DNA of 64,000 nt, from the NCBI GenBank assembly GCA_965644315.1, contig CBFFRQ010000043.1, positions 682,001-746,000 on the forward strand, given 5' to 3'. Position 1 is the stretch's first letter, and every line of letters begins with the position of its first letter. The stretch is from Caecitellus pseudoparvulus (lineage: Eukaryota; Bigyra: Bicosoecida). Made by a program: the position numbers and the translations under genes. The notes under the pieces are model-generated. The model saw only the letters and a list, made by a program, of their open reading frames with translations. It was not told the DNA's origin and did not search any database. Below are positions 1-10,222 of the stretch, in pieces.

Positions 1-43
1 GGCGGGTGTGTCGCTTAGCGGCCCCACGCCACCCCCTTCTCAG

Positions 44-547
44 GCGGCCCTGCGCCAGGAAGCCATCGACGCAGCCAGCCAGACCCTGGAGGAGGTGGGT
101 CTGACACCAGGCGGGGGGCTGGACACGCCCCCCTCCCTGCTGGAGGCAGAGGAGGCCGCCTACGCCTTCCACCGCCTTGTGGCCGCCAAGCTGCAGAGCC
201 GGCCCCGAAGGCCTGGCGCTGCCTTGGACCCCCGCACCTTGTTGAGCGAGGAGGAGCGGAAGGTGGCTGAGCTGCGGGCAGAGGCCAACAGGCACCGCTC
301 GCGCATCCTGTCCTACAGCTCCACGCACGCGGAGCTGAACAGGGCCTGGGGCATCGTCGTCACGCCGCCCCCTGTGCTGACGCAGACGCCCTCGGCCGCT
401 GCCGCGCCCCAGCCGGCACCGGCACCGGCACCGCCCACCTCGACGCACACCGTCAACCCCGGCTCAGTGGAGCTGCGGGCAGCACTGCTGCAGCAGCAGA
501 TGCGGGCAGGTGCTCACGCGCCTGCCCTCCACCCGCCTGGCCACTGA
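44..547 (+). CDS. 3' coding exon of an unidentified gene, cut by the window edge
   Basis: An open frame runs from the left edge to a TGA at 545-547. A pyrimidine-rich tract ending in CAG at 41-43 looks like a splice acceptor, so the exon probably starts at 44, in frame. The roughly 167 visible residues are Ala/Pro-rich with one charged helical stretch (LLSEEERKVAELRAEANRHR) and an Ala-Pro low-complexity run before the C-terminus. I recognise no family. The last 95 nt overlap, antisense, the 3' coding end of the JMJD7-like gene. The 5' part of the gene lies outside the window. Codon composition and the acceptor favour a real exon, but an accidental open frame in GC-rich DNA remains possible. 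Confidence 0.45.
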   Translation, partial: AALRQEAIDAASQTLEEVGLTPGGGLDTPPSLLEAEEAAYAFHRLVAAKLQSRPRRPGAALDPRTLLSEEERKVAELRAEANRHRSRILSYSSTHAELNRAWGIVVTPPPVLTQTPSAAAAPQPAPAPAPPTSTHTVNPGSVELRAALLQQQMRAGAHAPALHPPGH

Positions 548-1607
548 CGCCCTCGGTGGCTGAGGGCGGACTCTGCGCTGCTTGCCGCAGAGCGGGGCCC
601 AGGGCCAGCAGGAGGCTCTGCAGGCCGTAGGCGGGTCCAAAGGCCATGTCGTGCCAGTAGTTCACGGCGATGGTGGGGCCCACCTGGGTCACCTGGTGGT
701 ACCAGCCAGCAGGCAGGTACAGCACCTCCCCAGCCCGCACATGCACTGTGACGGGGTGGGTGTGCGCAGGCCAATTACCGCCCTCTGCGCAGCTGCCCAG
801 CACACCCACATCAATCCAAGACACATGTACACCGCTCTCCTCGCCTTGCGCCACATACCATGTGCCGTCTGCACGGCGACGGTACTGCCCCGCCGGCACA
901 CTGCGCTCCGGCAGCCATGGTGCGTCTCCAGGCGGGAGGAGGGTGAAAACTTTGCAGCCAGTGACGACCGCATACAGGTTTTCGTACGGGTCCTTGTGCA
1001 GGGTGCTGGTGGAGGCGCCAGTGCCTACCCACAAGTTGATGGCGTCTGGGTCATTGCCAAAGGCTACCCCGCCGATGTCCAGGCGCGCGTCAATGTCAGG
1101 GAGGAGGAAGGGGAACTCCTTCCGCAGGCAGTCGTCCTGGGCAGACAAGTACACGATTTGCGTGCCTGGAGAAGGAGCGTCGCCTTGCGTGCCGATGGCT
1201 TCCAGCGCCTGCGCCAGCGGCATCTGGGAGACTTCTGGCGTGGCGAAGGTGCTGCAGGGGCCGGCGCTGCTCAGTTCGCAGGCGCCCGAGGCGTCAGGTT
1301 CGCCTGTGGACACGATGGCATCAGCCAGGCCATTCGGAGTCGTGTTCACAGACACGGTGTGCTCTCCAAACTCAGCAGCCAGCGCCTGCAGGGACCAGCG
1401 CTGCAGGGCGGGCCAGTGGTCAATCACGCCTGTGAGCACTGCTGGCCGGTTCATCGCGACGTGCTGCCGCATGAAGTGCAGCATGCCATCTGCAGAGCTT
1501 GTATCAATACGTGGCACCGCTTTCATGGCTGAGAAGCTGCCCACAAAGTCCTCCAAGGCCTCCAAGGCGCCGCCAAGCTCGGCGCCTTGCTGCGGAAATT
1601 GCGCCAT
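453..1607 (-). CDS. JMJD7: JmjC-domain hydroxylase, JMJD7-like
   Basis: The product is a 384-residue, single-exon Fe(II)/2-oxoglutarate oxygenase of the cupin-fold JmjC family. The iron-binding triad is visible as H204 and D206 in STLHKDPYENLYAVV and H304 in GWYHQV. The region after the HxD, ending in CKVFTLLPP, and the NYWHDMAFGP block resemble JMJD7. That enzyme is known in animals as a (3S)-lysyl hydroxylase acting on DRG-family GTPases. The start at 1607 (MAQFPQQG) is preferred over one 24 codons upstream because the extra residues are unlike the family. The C-terminal tail of about 60 residues is low-complexity and overlaps the 3' exon of the opposite-strand gene. Assignment to the JmjC fold is firm; JMJD7 rather than another small JmjC protein is likely. 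Confidence 0.85.
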   Translation of the reverse strand: MAQFPQQGAELGGALEALEDFVGSFSAMKAVPRIDTSSADGMLHFMRQHVAMNRPAVLTGVIDHWPALQRWSLQALAAEFGEHTVSVNTTPNGLADAIVSTGEPDASGACELSSAGPCSTFATPEVSQMPLAQALEAIGTQGDAPSPGTQIVYLSAQDDCLRKEFPFLLPDIDARLDIGGVAFGNDPDAINLWVGTGASTSTLHKDPYENLYAVVTGCKVFTLLPPGDAPWLPERSVPAGQYRRRADGTWYVAQGEESGVHVSWIDVGVLGSCAEGGNWPAHTHPVTVHVRAGEVLYLPAGWYHQVTQVGPTIAVNYWHDMAFGPAYGLQSLLLALGPALRQAAQSPPSATEGVSGQAGGGQAREHLPASAAAAVLPAAPLSRG

Positions 1608-1970
1608 GCCCACCCCTTTCACTCTGGCATGCTCATCGTGCAGCATATGCAGCAAACAGGCTTGACAAGTATGGTGCAAGGTTTGTTAGCAAAGTGAGGG
1701 GCGGAAATTTACAGCGCAGCCATGAGCCCTGCAGCGCTGTGGGCCGGGGCAGCTCGGTTTACCCCGCTTTGCTGGCGGGCCTGCACCGTGCAGCACAGTG
1801 AACGCAACGAAGACGGCCCACCAAAACACCACCCCCCCATGTGAATGCACGCTGAGGAAGGAGCGCTGCACTGCATCGGACCCACCTGCTGCGCTTGCAC
1901 TGCTCAGCAGTGCCCCTGCAGCAAGCTGCCTGCAAGGTGAACTGCACCACCCTTTTGACTGCACGTCAAG
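1608..1970. promoter_or_regulatory. divergent intergenic region, JMJD7-like / flagellar-type gene
   Basis: This 363-nt stretch separates two divergently transcribed genes and must hold both 5' UTRs and promoters. I see only short overlapping frames on both strands and no recognisable RNA gene, repeat or TATA element. Confidence 0.4.
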
Positions 1971-3678
1971 ATGTCGGCAGCGCCCCCTGCACCCGGGCCA
2001 CCCAGTGGTCCTCGGCCAGCTACTGTGAGTTTCTGCTTGGTAAACGTCAAGCAGCGCGCCCTGGCGGCTTGGCGCGCCCTGCGTTGGTGCCTGTCGACGT
2101 GCGCGGCGGCATTTGGTGCAATGTCACATCGCTGTGCCACCCCACGCGCAGAGCGGCACGGACGACACAGTGGCAGAGTTGGCAGCAGTGCTGCAGAACC
2201 CTGATGCTGCTGGCTTGGGCAGCGACCCCGCCACGCGGCAGATTTTCGAAGAACTCACGCGCAGCCTGGCCAGCATGTACCAAGGCAGCGGCGGTGACAC
2301 TGGTGCTGCCAGTCCCCGCCCAGCCAACCCGCCTCCTGCGCCCCCTGGGCACCCTGGTGGCGCAAGCGCGCCCCCAGCACCCACCGAGCAGAGCCTCGGT
2401 GCTGTTCACTCTGACGAGGGCAGCGAGGGCGCGTACTACGACGGCGAGGATGGGGAGGAAGGCGAGTTCTACTCGGACGAGGAGGGGGAGTTCTACCCCT
2501 CCGTCCGGGAGATGATGGGCAACCGGCCCCTGCCCGTGGACCTGTGGAAGGCAGCCCACGAGACGGGGGAGATGCCCAAGCAGCCCCGCAAGCTGTCCCA
2601 GGGCGAGTGGGGGCAGCTGGTGGAGCGCCTGAACGACAGCAGCAAGGCCAAGCAGGCATACCTGCTGCAGGCGCAGCACCGGCAGATCGCCGACGAGCTG
2701 TCGGGGCTCACCTTCACGCCCCACATCACCAAGAAGTCCCGGGAGCTGGCGGCGCACAACAAGGCCCTGCCTGAGCGCATGACGGCCCTCATGCGCCGCA
2801 AGGTGGCCAAGCTGGACAAGGTGCGCCACGAGCGGGCACAAGCAGAGCTGGCAGAGGCCACCTTCAAGCCCAACACCAACGTGGGCAAGCGCCGCAGCTC
2901 CCGCCGGCGCGTGGGGCACCTCATGCAGTACGAAATCGAGCGCCGCATCCGGCAGAGCCAGCGGCGGCAGATCCTGGAGGAGGTGGAGGACCGGGAGCTC
3001 ACCTTTTCGCCCCAAATCAACCCGAACTCCATGCGCATCGTGAAGCGCCTCACGCGCGAGCGCATCAGCAAGGCAGACGAGGCGCGCCAGCTGCTGGCCA
3101 AGGGGGACGAGGCCGGCGCCGCCGAGGCCGCGGCCGCTTCCCTCGGCAAGACCACCGCCCGCGCCATCGAGCGTGAGCAGGCCGCCGTGGCCGCCTCCGC
3201 CCTGGAGCAGGTGGAGCGGCAGGTGGCCAAGGGCAAGCTCAAGCGCATCCCCCTGGGCCCCTACGGCCTGACCATGCTGCCGGGGCACGAGGAGGAGCGC
3301 TTCCAGCCCAAGGTGAACCCTCGCAGCCAGCAGGTGGCGCCCAAACACCAGGGGCGCAACGTGTACGAGCGACTGTACGGCCACGCCGAGGAGCAGGTGC
3401 GCAAGAAGCGCGCCAGCCGCGGCAAGCACTCGCGGGCCTTCGCCGGCTCAGCCGTAGACGTGGAGGGCGGCGTGGAGATGGGCGTGACGGGGGAGGGGGA
3501 GGACTTTGCCAGCACCAGCGAGCGCAAGGTGACGGCGGACGGCGTGCCTCTGCGCAACACGGCCGACCACGTCAACGTCGTGCCTTATGCGCCCAAGTGG
3601 GACTTCATTGTGCGCACCGTCGTGGCTATCGCAGACGAAATGGGCTCAACTATGGGCGGCTCGCAGAGCCTTGGCTGA
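1971..3678 (+). CDS. flagellar/basal-body-type protein with repeated FxPxxN motifs
   Basis: Two exons, 1971-2024 and 2152-3678, join in phase 0 across a GTGAGT...CAG intron to give 526 residues. The N-terminus is Pro/Gly-rich with an acidic Tyr/Glu/Asp patch (YYDGEDGEEGEFYSDEEGEFY). The middle is strongly basic and helical. Four copies of a short motif recur: LTFTPHITKKS, ATFKPNTNVGK, LTFSPQINPNS and RFQPKVNPRS, the last followed by NVYERLYGHA. Such F-x-P-x-[IV]-N motifs followed by LYERLY are common in flagellar and basal-body proteins of protists and algae, so a cytoskeletal role in the axoneme or basal body is inferred. I cannot name an orthologue. The start is the first ATG and the splice restores a smooth reading frame. 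Confidence 0.7.
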
Positions 3679-3815
3679 GGCAGCAGCCCCGGCCCGCCAG
3701 CGTGTCTGTGCGTGCACCGTTCCAATGTACCCTTTGCAACAAAACACACACTCGCATGAATACATCAAGATGCTGGCATGCGTATCCTCGGCTCGTGCAT
3801 GCTTCGGCGACCGGC

Positions 3816-5011
3816 ATGGCAGCGCTTTGGCAGCCCCTGGTCTGGGCACTGGCGTTGGCGTGGTGCACTGCAGCCGCGTCTGGTCCAGCTCCGGTCAAGT
3901 ACAAGGGCCTCACCTTCACCAACGACAAGTACTGCAACATCAGCTTCCAGAGTGAGGCTGCATTGACTTCCCTGCAACGTCTTGCCTCCACCGGTGCTTC
4001 CCACGTTGCGCTTGTCGTCACTCAGTATCAAGTGGGTCGCCGCCGCTCGTCAAGCCGCCTGCCGCTGCTGTGCACCTCTGCGCGCTCCCCTGCGGTTCAC
4101 AGGTGGCAGCCAACACAACGAGCGTCTTCCCTGTCCAGGAGCCTATTCATGGCGGGTACTACACCTACACAACGGCCAGTGACGCGGCCCTAGTGCAAGC
4201 CATCCGTCGGTCTCACGCGCTGGGTCTGCAGGTCATGCTGAAGCCTCAGGTGGACCTGCTCAACGACGCAAGCCACTGGAGGGGGGACATTGGCTACTCC
4301 TTCAACGCATCGGACTGGGAGGCCTGGTTTGACAGCTACTCCACCATGCTGCTGCACTATGCGTCGCTGGCAGAAGGCAACGGCGTGGAGGTGCTGGCGG
4401 TGTCCACAGAGCTCATCACAGCGTGCGTGCAGGGGCCAGAGAGCAGCTGGCGGGGGTTGATCAAGCAAGTGCGCAGTGTCTTCTCTGGCACCGTCACGAA
4501 CGCCGCCAACTGGGGCTGGCTGGATTCCCGGGGCGGGCAGGCCACCAACATGACGTGGTGGGACGCAGTGGACTTCATCGGCATCGACGCGTATTACGAC
4601 CTCAACACCACCGCCAACTCCACCCTGCCGGAGCTGGTGCAGGCATGGGCTCCCGTCATCACCCGGCTGCAGAACCTCACGCAGTACTGGAGCATGCCTG
4701 TGGCCTTCACCGAAATCGGCTACTGCTCCACAGACTGCAAGCGCAGCGGCCCGCCCGTGACGGCAGCGGACTTGGCCTTTCAGGCACAGCGCTATGAGGC
4801 AGCGCTGGCCGCTTTCGAGCCGTACTACACTTCCTGGTTCCATGGTATGTTCTGGTGGGCGTGGAGCACGGACCCGGGCAGCGGCGGAGCGGGGGACAGG
4901 TGCATCACGCCTGCGTACAAGCCAGCAGAGGGCATCCTGCGGGAGTTCTGGGGTGCCGACCCTGACCCGGGGCAGCCACCTGTGCCCCCCACCTGCCCCT
5001 GCACTGTGTGA
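3816..5011 (+). CDS. secreted glycoside hydrolase, GH113-like (beta-mannanase family)
   Basis: Exons 3816-4031 and 4103-5011 join in phase 0 (71-nt GTGGGT...CAG intron) to give 374 residues. The first ~22 residues form a signal peptide (MAALWQPLVWALALAWCTA). A TIM-barrel glycosidase follows: KGLTFTND near the start, the GLQVMLKPQVDLL strand, then VLAVSTEL (probable acid/base Glu near residue 175) and VAFTEIGYCS (probable nucleophile Glu). This arrangement matches GH113-type enzymes, of which characterised members are endo-beta-1,4-mannanases. Several N-x-S/T sites (NTT, NMT, NTT, NST, NLT) fit passage through the secretory pathway. The C-terminus has a Pro/Cys tail. Probable roles are cell-wall remodelling or digestion of external mannan. 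Substrate is inferred from the family only. Confidence 0.78.
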
Positions 5012-5229
5012 GCAGCTGGCCGGCGTCGGACTGGCCCGAGACTTGATGCTGCTGTGTCAATGTGGGGGCATGTGCGAGTCCGCGCAGAGTTTACCACATG
5101 GCACATTCTTGTCACTGTCTACATACCCACTGTTTCCGGCTTGACAGCTTTGCACCTTCCAGAGAGCTTCTGAGCAGCCCGCTTGGCTGCGAGTTCGCCA
5201 GCAACGCTGCCGAAACGCCGGCGTGTAGA

Positions 5230-6505
5230 ATGTACCGCGGAGCGCCACGATGGGGCCGGGAGGCCCGCGGGCGTGGGCGGGGCATTGACCCCTTTGTGCT
5301 CATGATGTTCGCACAGCTTGCAGCGCAAATCAACAACCTGCCTGTGAAGCCACCCTTGACGCTGGCGTTGATGGTGCGAGCCACTTGGGGCAAGCGCCCT
5401 TCCACGTCCTCACCCCAGACCCGCCCGTCGCACGCAGGGCTTGCAAGTGCTTATCCACTACTCCCCCATGTCGCTTGGTGTCGTGGTGGACCTGCAGCGC
5501 CAGTGCTTGAACCCCGCCGCCATGGTGCTGAGGCGGCAGTGGTTCCGAGGCCTCGCCTCGCCCTTCCTGCACGGCGACGACTGGCACCTGTACTACAACA
5601 TGGCCAGCCTGCTGTGGAAAGGCGTGCAGATCGAACCACACATGGGACCACTGTCCTTCGGCATCATGGTGGCATTCCTCACCGTGGTAAGCCAGGCGCT
5701 GTACATTGCCGTGGGGTGGCTGGCTCTCACCGGCGCGGGATATAGCGGCATTTGGTCCAGCTGTGCCGTCGGCTTCTCCGGTGTCCTGTTCGGACTGAAG
5801 GCCATCCTGAACGCGCACAGCCCGACGGAGACGGTCGTGTGGGGTTGGCGTCTGCCCACTAAGTACGCCGCCTGGGCCGAGCTGCTGCTCATCCAGCTGG
5901 TGACTCCCCATGCCTCCTTCACGGGGCACCTGTGCGGCATCCTGGCAGGCCTCCTGTACTTGGTGGTGGAGCCCACCCTTCGCCAGGTGCTGATTGAGTC
6001 GGGCATTGGGGGGGACGCCTTGCGAGGTGGGGCGGCGGCGGACATCCCGCAAGGGGGCGGCGCACCTGGCCCTGCACGGGGGCTGGGCATGGGCATGGGT
6101 GGTGGCATGGGAGGTGCATTCCACCCTGTGTGGGGCGGCGGCATGGGCCGCCTCCGGCACGGGCTGCGGGGTGGGGGGGGGCTCTTCGGGCCGTTCATGG
6201 GGGGGCTGTTCGGGGGCGGCGGCATGGGGGGGGCTCGCCCCCCTCCAGCCCCCGTCCAGCACCAGGGCCCTGCAGGGCCAGGCGCCTGGCGCGGCTCCCA
6301 CGCCGGCCAAGCAGGCACTGGCACAGCAGGCGAAGGGGGGGGCTCCTCGCCTGCGTCGTATGCGGCCCAGCGCGAGGCGCGGCGGCGAGCTGGTGGGCAG
6401 GCGTTCAAGGAGCGCCGGGCCGCCAGCCAGAGCGTGCCTCTGAGCGACGCCGAGCTGGCTGCGCAGTTGCAGGCGGAGGAGGATGCAGCTGCGGGGCTGG
6501 GGTGA
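5230..6505 (+). CDS. RHBDD1: rhomboid intramembrane protease, RHBDL4/RHBDD1 type
   Basis: Exons 5230-5373 and 5438-6505 join in phase 0 (64-nt intron) to give 403 residues. The start reads RGRGIDPF, like the N-terminal RSRGINTG of RHBDD1. The block HGDDWHLYYNMASLLWKG is almost diagnostic for this subfamily. The catalytic serine is S162 in VGFSGVLFGLK and the catalytic histidine is H212 in FTGHLCGIL, spaced as in the human enzyme. Several hydrophobic helices make up the membrane core. The family acts in the ER membrane in ubiquitin-linked protein degradation. The C-terminal ~170 residues are unusual: a Gly/Met-rich run (GLGMGMGGGMGG) and basic low-complexity sequence. The gene ends 6 bp from the convergent RING-LON gene. 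Confidence 0.93.
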
Positions 6506-6511
6506 GCGCCC

Positions 6512-8035
6512 TCACCACCAGCCCATGCGGGTGGGGGGAGTGTACCTGACCGCCGCCCCGGGCTGGCCCTGCTGTGAGAAGAAGGCCAGCAGCAGCACGA
6601 CGACGAGGAGGATGACGAGGCCCTGGGCTGCGTTGGGCTTGGCCAGGGCCTGCCCTGCCCCTCGCAGCCACGCCTCTGGCCCGCGGCAGAAGCGCAGGAC
6701 AGCCGTGGAGGGGATGTGCCCGAGTGGGGGGACGAGGCCCCCGGACTCTGGAGCGGCGTCCACATCCGATGCCTCCACGTGTGACGCCAGGAAGGTGTGC
6801 ATCTGCTGCAGGCGGGCGAGGGTGGAGGTGCCGGTCAGGGCAGCGGAGGCCTCCCCCGGTGGCAGGGCCAGGACTGCGGCGAGGTAGAAGGAGAGGGAGG
6901 TGGGGGAGGCGGGCACTGCGCCATGCAGCCGAGTCAGCGCTGCGGCGTTGTGTGGGCCCAGCTGCGACGCCAAGTCCCGCGCCGTGGCCTGCAGCACCGC
7001 CGTGTAGGCTTGGGCGAGTGCTGTGGGGGAGGGGGCGTCCCTGGCGGCCCCAGCACCCTCGTCGTCGTCGTCGGCTGGGTGCGGCATGGCCTGCTCCACC
7101 CTCCTCACGACATCCGCAGCAAGAGGCACATCCGTCAGCTCCTCTGTGCTGGCCTCCAGCAAGCCGTATGCCCCCTGCACTGGGCGTGGGGCGGCGGTGA
7201 GCAGCAGGCGGCCCAGCGCCTTGCCCCGCAGCGCCAGGCGCCCACCAGGCATGGGTGCCAGGTCCTGGATCTGCACCAGCGCGCCAATGCACTGCTGTGC
7301 CTGCTGCTGTGGCGGCGGAGAGGTCACTGCGGGTGGGAAGATGGCGAAGAGGCGGTTGCCGGTGTTCACACGGTTCACCAGCTCCAAGTACCGTGGCTCG
7401 AACACCGTCAGATGCACGGCCTGTCCCGGGAACACCAGCATGTCCAGCAGGAACAAGGGCAGCGTGCGGGTGCTTTCCTCCGCCACCTCCTCCTGTGCCT
7501 CCTCTGCACGCTGGGCCGCCTCGGCTGGGAAGAGGGCCGTGGCGACGTTGGACAGCGCAAAGTTGGTCCCAAGGTCGGCCGCATCTAGAGCCACTGGCGC
7601 TCGGCACATGGGGCAGGCGCGGCCGCCAGGCCCACTCCGCGAGGCACGGCGGAAGCAGGCTCGGCAGAAGGAGTGCCCGCAAGGCAGCGTCACGGGCTCA
7701 CAGAAGAGGGACAGGCACAGCGGGCAGTCCAGAGCTTCCCGCGCTGCAGAGGGCACAGTTGCAGGGTGCACTTGCTGTTGATCCAGCGTCGCGCGCGGCT
7801 GTGGAGCGCTGCTCTCCGTGCTTGCACCGCTTGCTAACGTGGCAGGCGGGGTGGGGTGCAGCGTTTCGCGTCGAAACTCTGCTCCACCTGTCTCCCCCAT
7901 CTGCTCTTCACTGTCACCCCCAGCAGCTGCCGGCAGCCCTCCCTCCTCCCCACTAGCATGTCCCTCCTGGCGTCGCTCGAACGCAGCTGCAAGAAGCGCA
8001 GCCCGGGAGCGCCGCGCCTCGGCGCCGGTCTCCAT
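6512..8035 (-). CDS. RING finger plus LON-domain protein with a C-terminal membrane anchor
   Basis: A single exon encodes 507 residues starting [10 protein letters not shown]3HC4 RING lies near residues 120-165 ([20 protein letters not shown], then CRACF and CPMC). A LON substrate-binding N-domain follows ([25 protein letters not shown]). Near the end is a strong hydrophobic helix ([15 protein letters not shown]) followed by only ~22 residues, which predicts a tail-anchored protein facing the cytosol. RING-LON proteins (LONRF class) are presumed E3 ubiquitin ligases. Animal LONRFs carry TPRs and, to my knowledge, no tail anchor. Zinc-binding residues look complete. The gene lies tandem to ACADM on the minus strand. 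The frame stays open from the ACADM exon into this gene, but that is read-through of noncoding sequence. Confidence 0.85.
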   Translation of the reverse strand: METGAEARRSRAALLAAAFERRQEGHASGEEGGLPAAAGGDSEEQMGETGGAEFRRETLHPTPPATLASGASTESSAPQPRATLDQQQVHPATVPSAAREALDCPLCLSLFCEPVTLPCGHSFCRACFRRASRSGPGGRACPMCRAPVALDAADLGTNFALSNVATALFPAEAAQRAEEAQEEVAEESTRTLPLFLLDMLVFPGQAVHLTVFEPRYLELVNRVNTGNRLFAIFPPAVTSPPPQQQAQQCIGALVQIQDLAPMPGGRLALRGKALGRLLLTAAPRPVQGAYGLLEASTEELTDVPLAADVVRRVEQAMPHPADDDDEGAGAARDAPSPTALAQAYTAVLQATARDLASQLGPHNAAALTRLHGAVPASPTSLSFYLAAVLALPPGEASAALTGTSTLARLQQMHTFLASHVEASDVDAAPESGGLVPPLGHIPSTAVLRFCRGPEAWLRGAGQALAKPNAAQGLVILLVVVLLLAFFSQQGQPGAAVRYTPPTRMGWW

Positions 8036-8159
8036 GTGGCAGGTGCGTGGGACTTGATGCTCGCGACGGCGTCCTGCGCTGATGTGCACTGCATTCATGC
8101 ACGCCTTGCTGCCAGGCTGCAGCATTTGCCCACGGCTTGCATTGTGGCGTGGTGGGCGT

Positions 8160-9714
8160 TTAGGGGATGACCAGGTCTGGGTTGCTGAGGATGTCGCGGG
8201 AGATGATGAGGCGCTGAATCTGGGAGGTGCCCTCGTAGATCTGGTAAATCTTGGCATCACTGCGAGGGGCGGCGAGTCGCGGGGCGTGCGTGTGGCGGGC
8301 GACGGCGGCGGGCGGCGGCGGTGGGGCACGCACCGCATGAGCTTCTCCATGCCGTACTCGACGTTGTAGCCGTTGCCGCCGAAGATCTGCACGGCGTCGG
8401 TGGTGACCTTCTGGCAGTGCTCGGAGGCGAAGGCCTTGGCCATGGACGCGACGTGGGTGTTGCGGTGGCCGTGGTCGGTGAGCCAGGCGCTCTTGTGGGT
8501 GAGCAGGCGCCCCGCCTCGATGCCGATGGCCATCTCGGCGATCATGAAGGACACCGCCTGGTGCATGGCGATAGGCTTGCCCATGGTCTTGCGCTGCAGG
8601 GAGTACGCCATGGCCTCCTCCATGGCGCGGCGGGCCAGGCCCACGGCGCCGGCAGCCACAGGCGGTCGGGTGAAGTCGAAGGCCTTCATGGCCACCTTGA
8701 AGCCCTCGCCCTCGGCGCCCAGGACGTTGGCGGCCGGCACGACGACGTCTTCAAAGGCGATGCCGCGGGTGTCGGAGCAGCGCTGGCCCATGTTGATTTC
8801 CTTCTTGCCCACGGTGATGCCGGGCGTGTCGCGGTCCACGATGAAGCCGGTGAAGGCGGAGCCTGTGCCGGCGTCGGGGTTGGTCTTGGCCAGCACGAAG
8901 TACCAGTTGGCCATGCCGCCGTTGGTGATCCACATCTTGTTGCCGTTGATGACCCAGTCGTCGCCCTTCTTCACGGCGGTCGTCTTGGCACCGGCGACGT
9001 CAGACCCCGCCCCGGGCTCCGTCACGCAGTACGCCGCCTGCAGCGGCTCCTCCGTCATGCGGCCCAGGTACTTGGTCTTCTGCTCGTCGGTGCCAGCCAC
9101 CAGCACGGGCGCCTCTGCCAGGCTGTTGGCCTCGATGGCCGTCATCATGCCTGTGCAGCCGTGCGCCAGCTCCTCGGCGATGATGCAGCCCTCCAGGCAG
9201 CCCAGGCCCAGGCCGCCGAACTTCTCAGGGATGTGCGTGTTCACCAAGCCCAACTCCCAGGCCTTGTTGAAGATCTCCGTGGGGTACTCTGGGCAGGCAC
9301 GGGCACAGCGCGTGCCAGCGGGCGACGCGGAGGCAAGTGCACTGCACCACCCGCCACTCACCCATGGTCTGGTCGTAGTGGGCGGCCTTGGGGGCCATCT
9401 CCTCCTTTGCAAACTTGCGGGCTGTGGCCTGCAGCTCCTTCTGCAGCTCCGACATCTGCAGGCGGCACGGGCACGCAGTGTGGGCCGCAGGCAGACTTGC
9501 AGCAGCGCAACAAAGTGGACACGCATATTTCCGCAGCATGCTTGCGTCATGACCCGCCCAACACTCGCACTGGAGCGCCCAGGCCGGGACATGGCAGAAG
9601 CACCGCAGAAAGGCAGGGCAGGGCACAATCACGCACCTCGAAGCCCATGGTGGACATGCACCGCGTGGCGGGGGCAGCAGCCCTGCTGGCGGTGATCGCA
9701 GCGCGAGCAAGCAT
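8160..9714 (-). CDS. ACADM: mitochondrial medium-chain acyl-CoA dehydrogenase
   Basis: Four exons, 9637-9714, 9362-9455, 8334-9288 and 8160-8259, give 408 residues. The first step of mitochondrial beta-oxidation is the expected role: FAD-dependent oxidation of medium-chain acyl-CoAs, passing electrons to ETF. Exon 1 is a basic, Ala-rich presequence ([18 protein letters not shown]). The rest follows animal MCAD closely: [68 protein letters not shown] and IFGGNGYN. The catalytic glutamate sits in the last exon in [12 protein letters not shown]. All splices use GTGCGT or GTGAGT donors and restore family-conserved sequence across each junction (e.g. EKLMR/DAKIYQ). I am confident of the subfamily because similarity spans the whole length. 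Confidence 0.95.
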
Positions 9715-10222
9715 GATGAGGGCTAGAGAGGGGCTGCGCGAGGGGGGTAGCGAAGGGAGGGCTGTGATATCGAGGCCAGTCCACAGGGGCCCGGTTCGGC
9801 TCTGGCAGCAGCAGCGCCGCCATGGCGGCCAAGTTTCCTTGACAGCGGTGTGGGCAGGTAAAGCAAGGCAAAGGTGGGTACGCACATGCAGAGAGAATGA
9901 AGCAGGGGGTGCAAAATCGCCTGGAAGCGGTATGAACGCGCCGGAGATTCCAGTGAGGTGCTTTTGAAGTGGCTGAGAGCGGGGAAGTGCGGGACTGCGG
10001 TTGCGGAATTCGGCCCAGAACCTACTTCACGCCATGGCAGCAAAGACATGCAGGGTTGAAAACGTAAACTCGACTCAGTACCCCATACAATCACCAAGCG
10101 TCTGTCTGCGCACCGCTTTCCCCCCTCACAGCCCCCCCCCCCGCGACAAGGCAGCGCGTGGCCAACGTCCGAGCACGCCAAGGTGCACGCCGACGTGAAC
10201 AGGCCTGCCACGCCGACGCGAC
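9715..10222. promoter_or_regulatory. divergent intergenic region, ACADM / AMP deaminase
   Basis: This 508-nt region carries both promoters. It is visibly less GC-rich than the flanking exons around 9880-10110 and holds a run of C at about 10132-10141. No RNA gene or convincing small ORF is seen. Confidence 0.4.

Noticed and set aside
6512-9628. One 1038-codon minus-strand frame joining ACADM and RING-LON
   Set aside because: The frame crosses the last ACADM intron and the intergenic gap by chance. ACADM has its own final exon with conserved YEGTSQIQ and a TAA at 8160, and the RING-LON protein has its own ATG at 8035.
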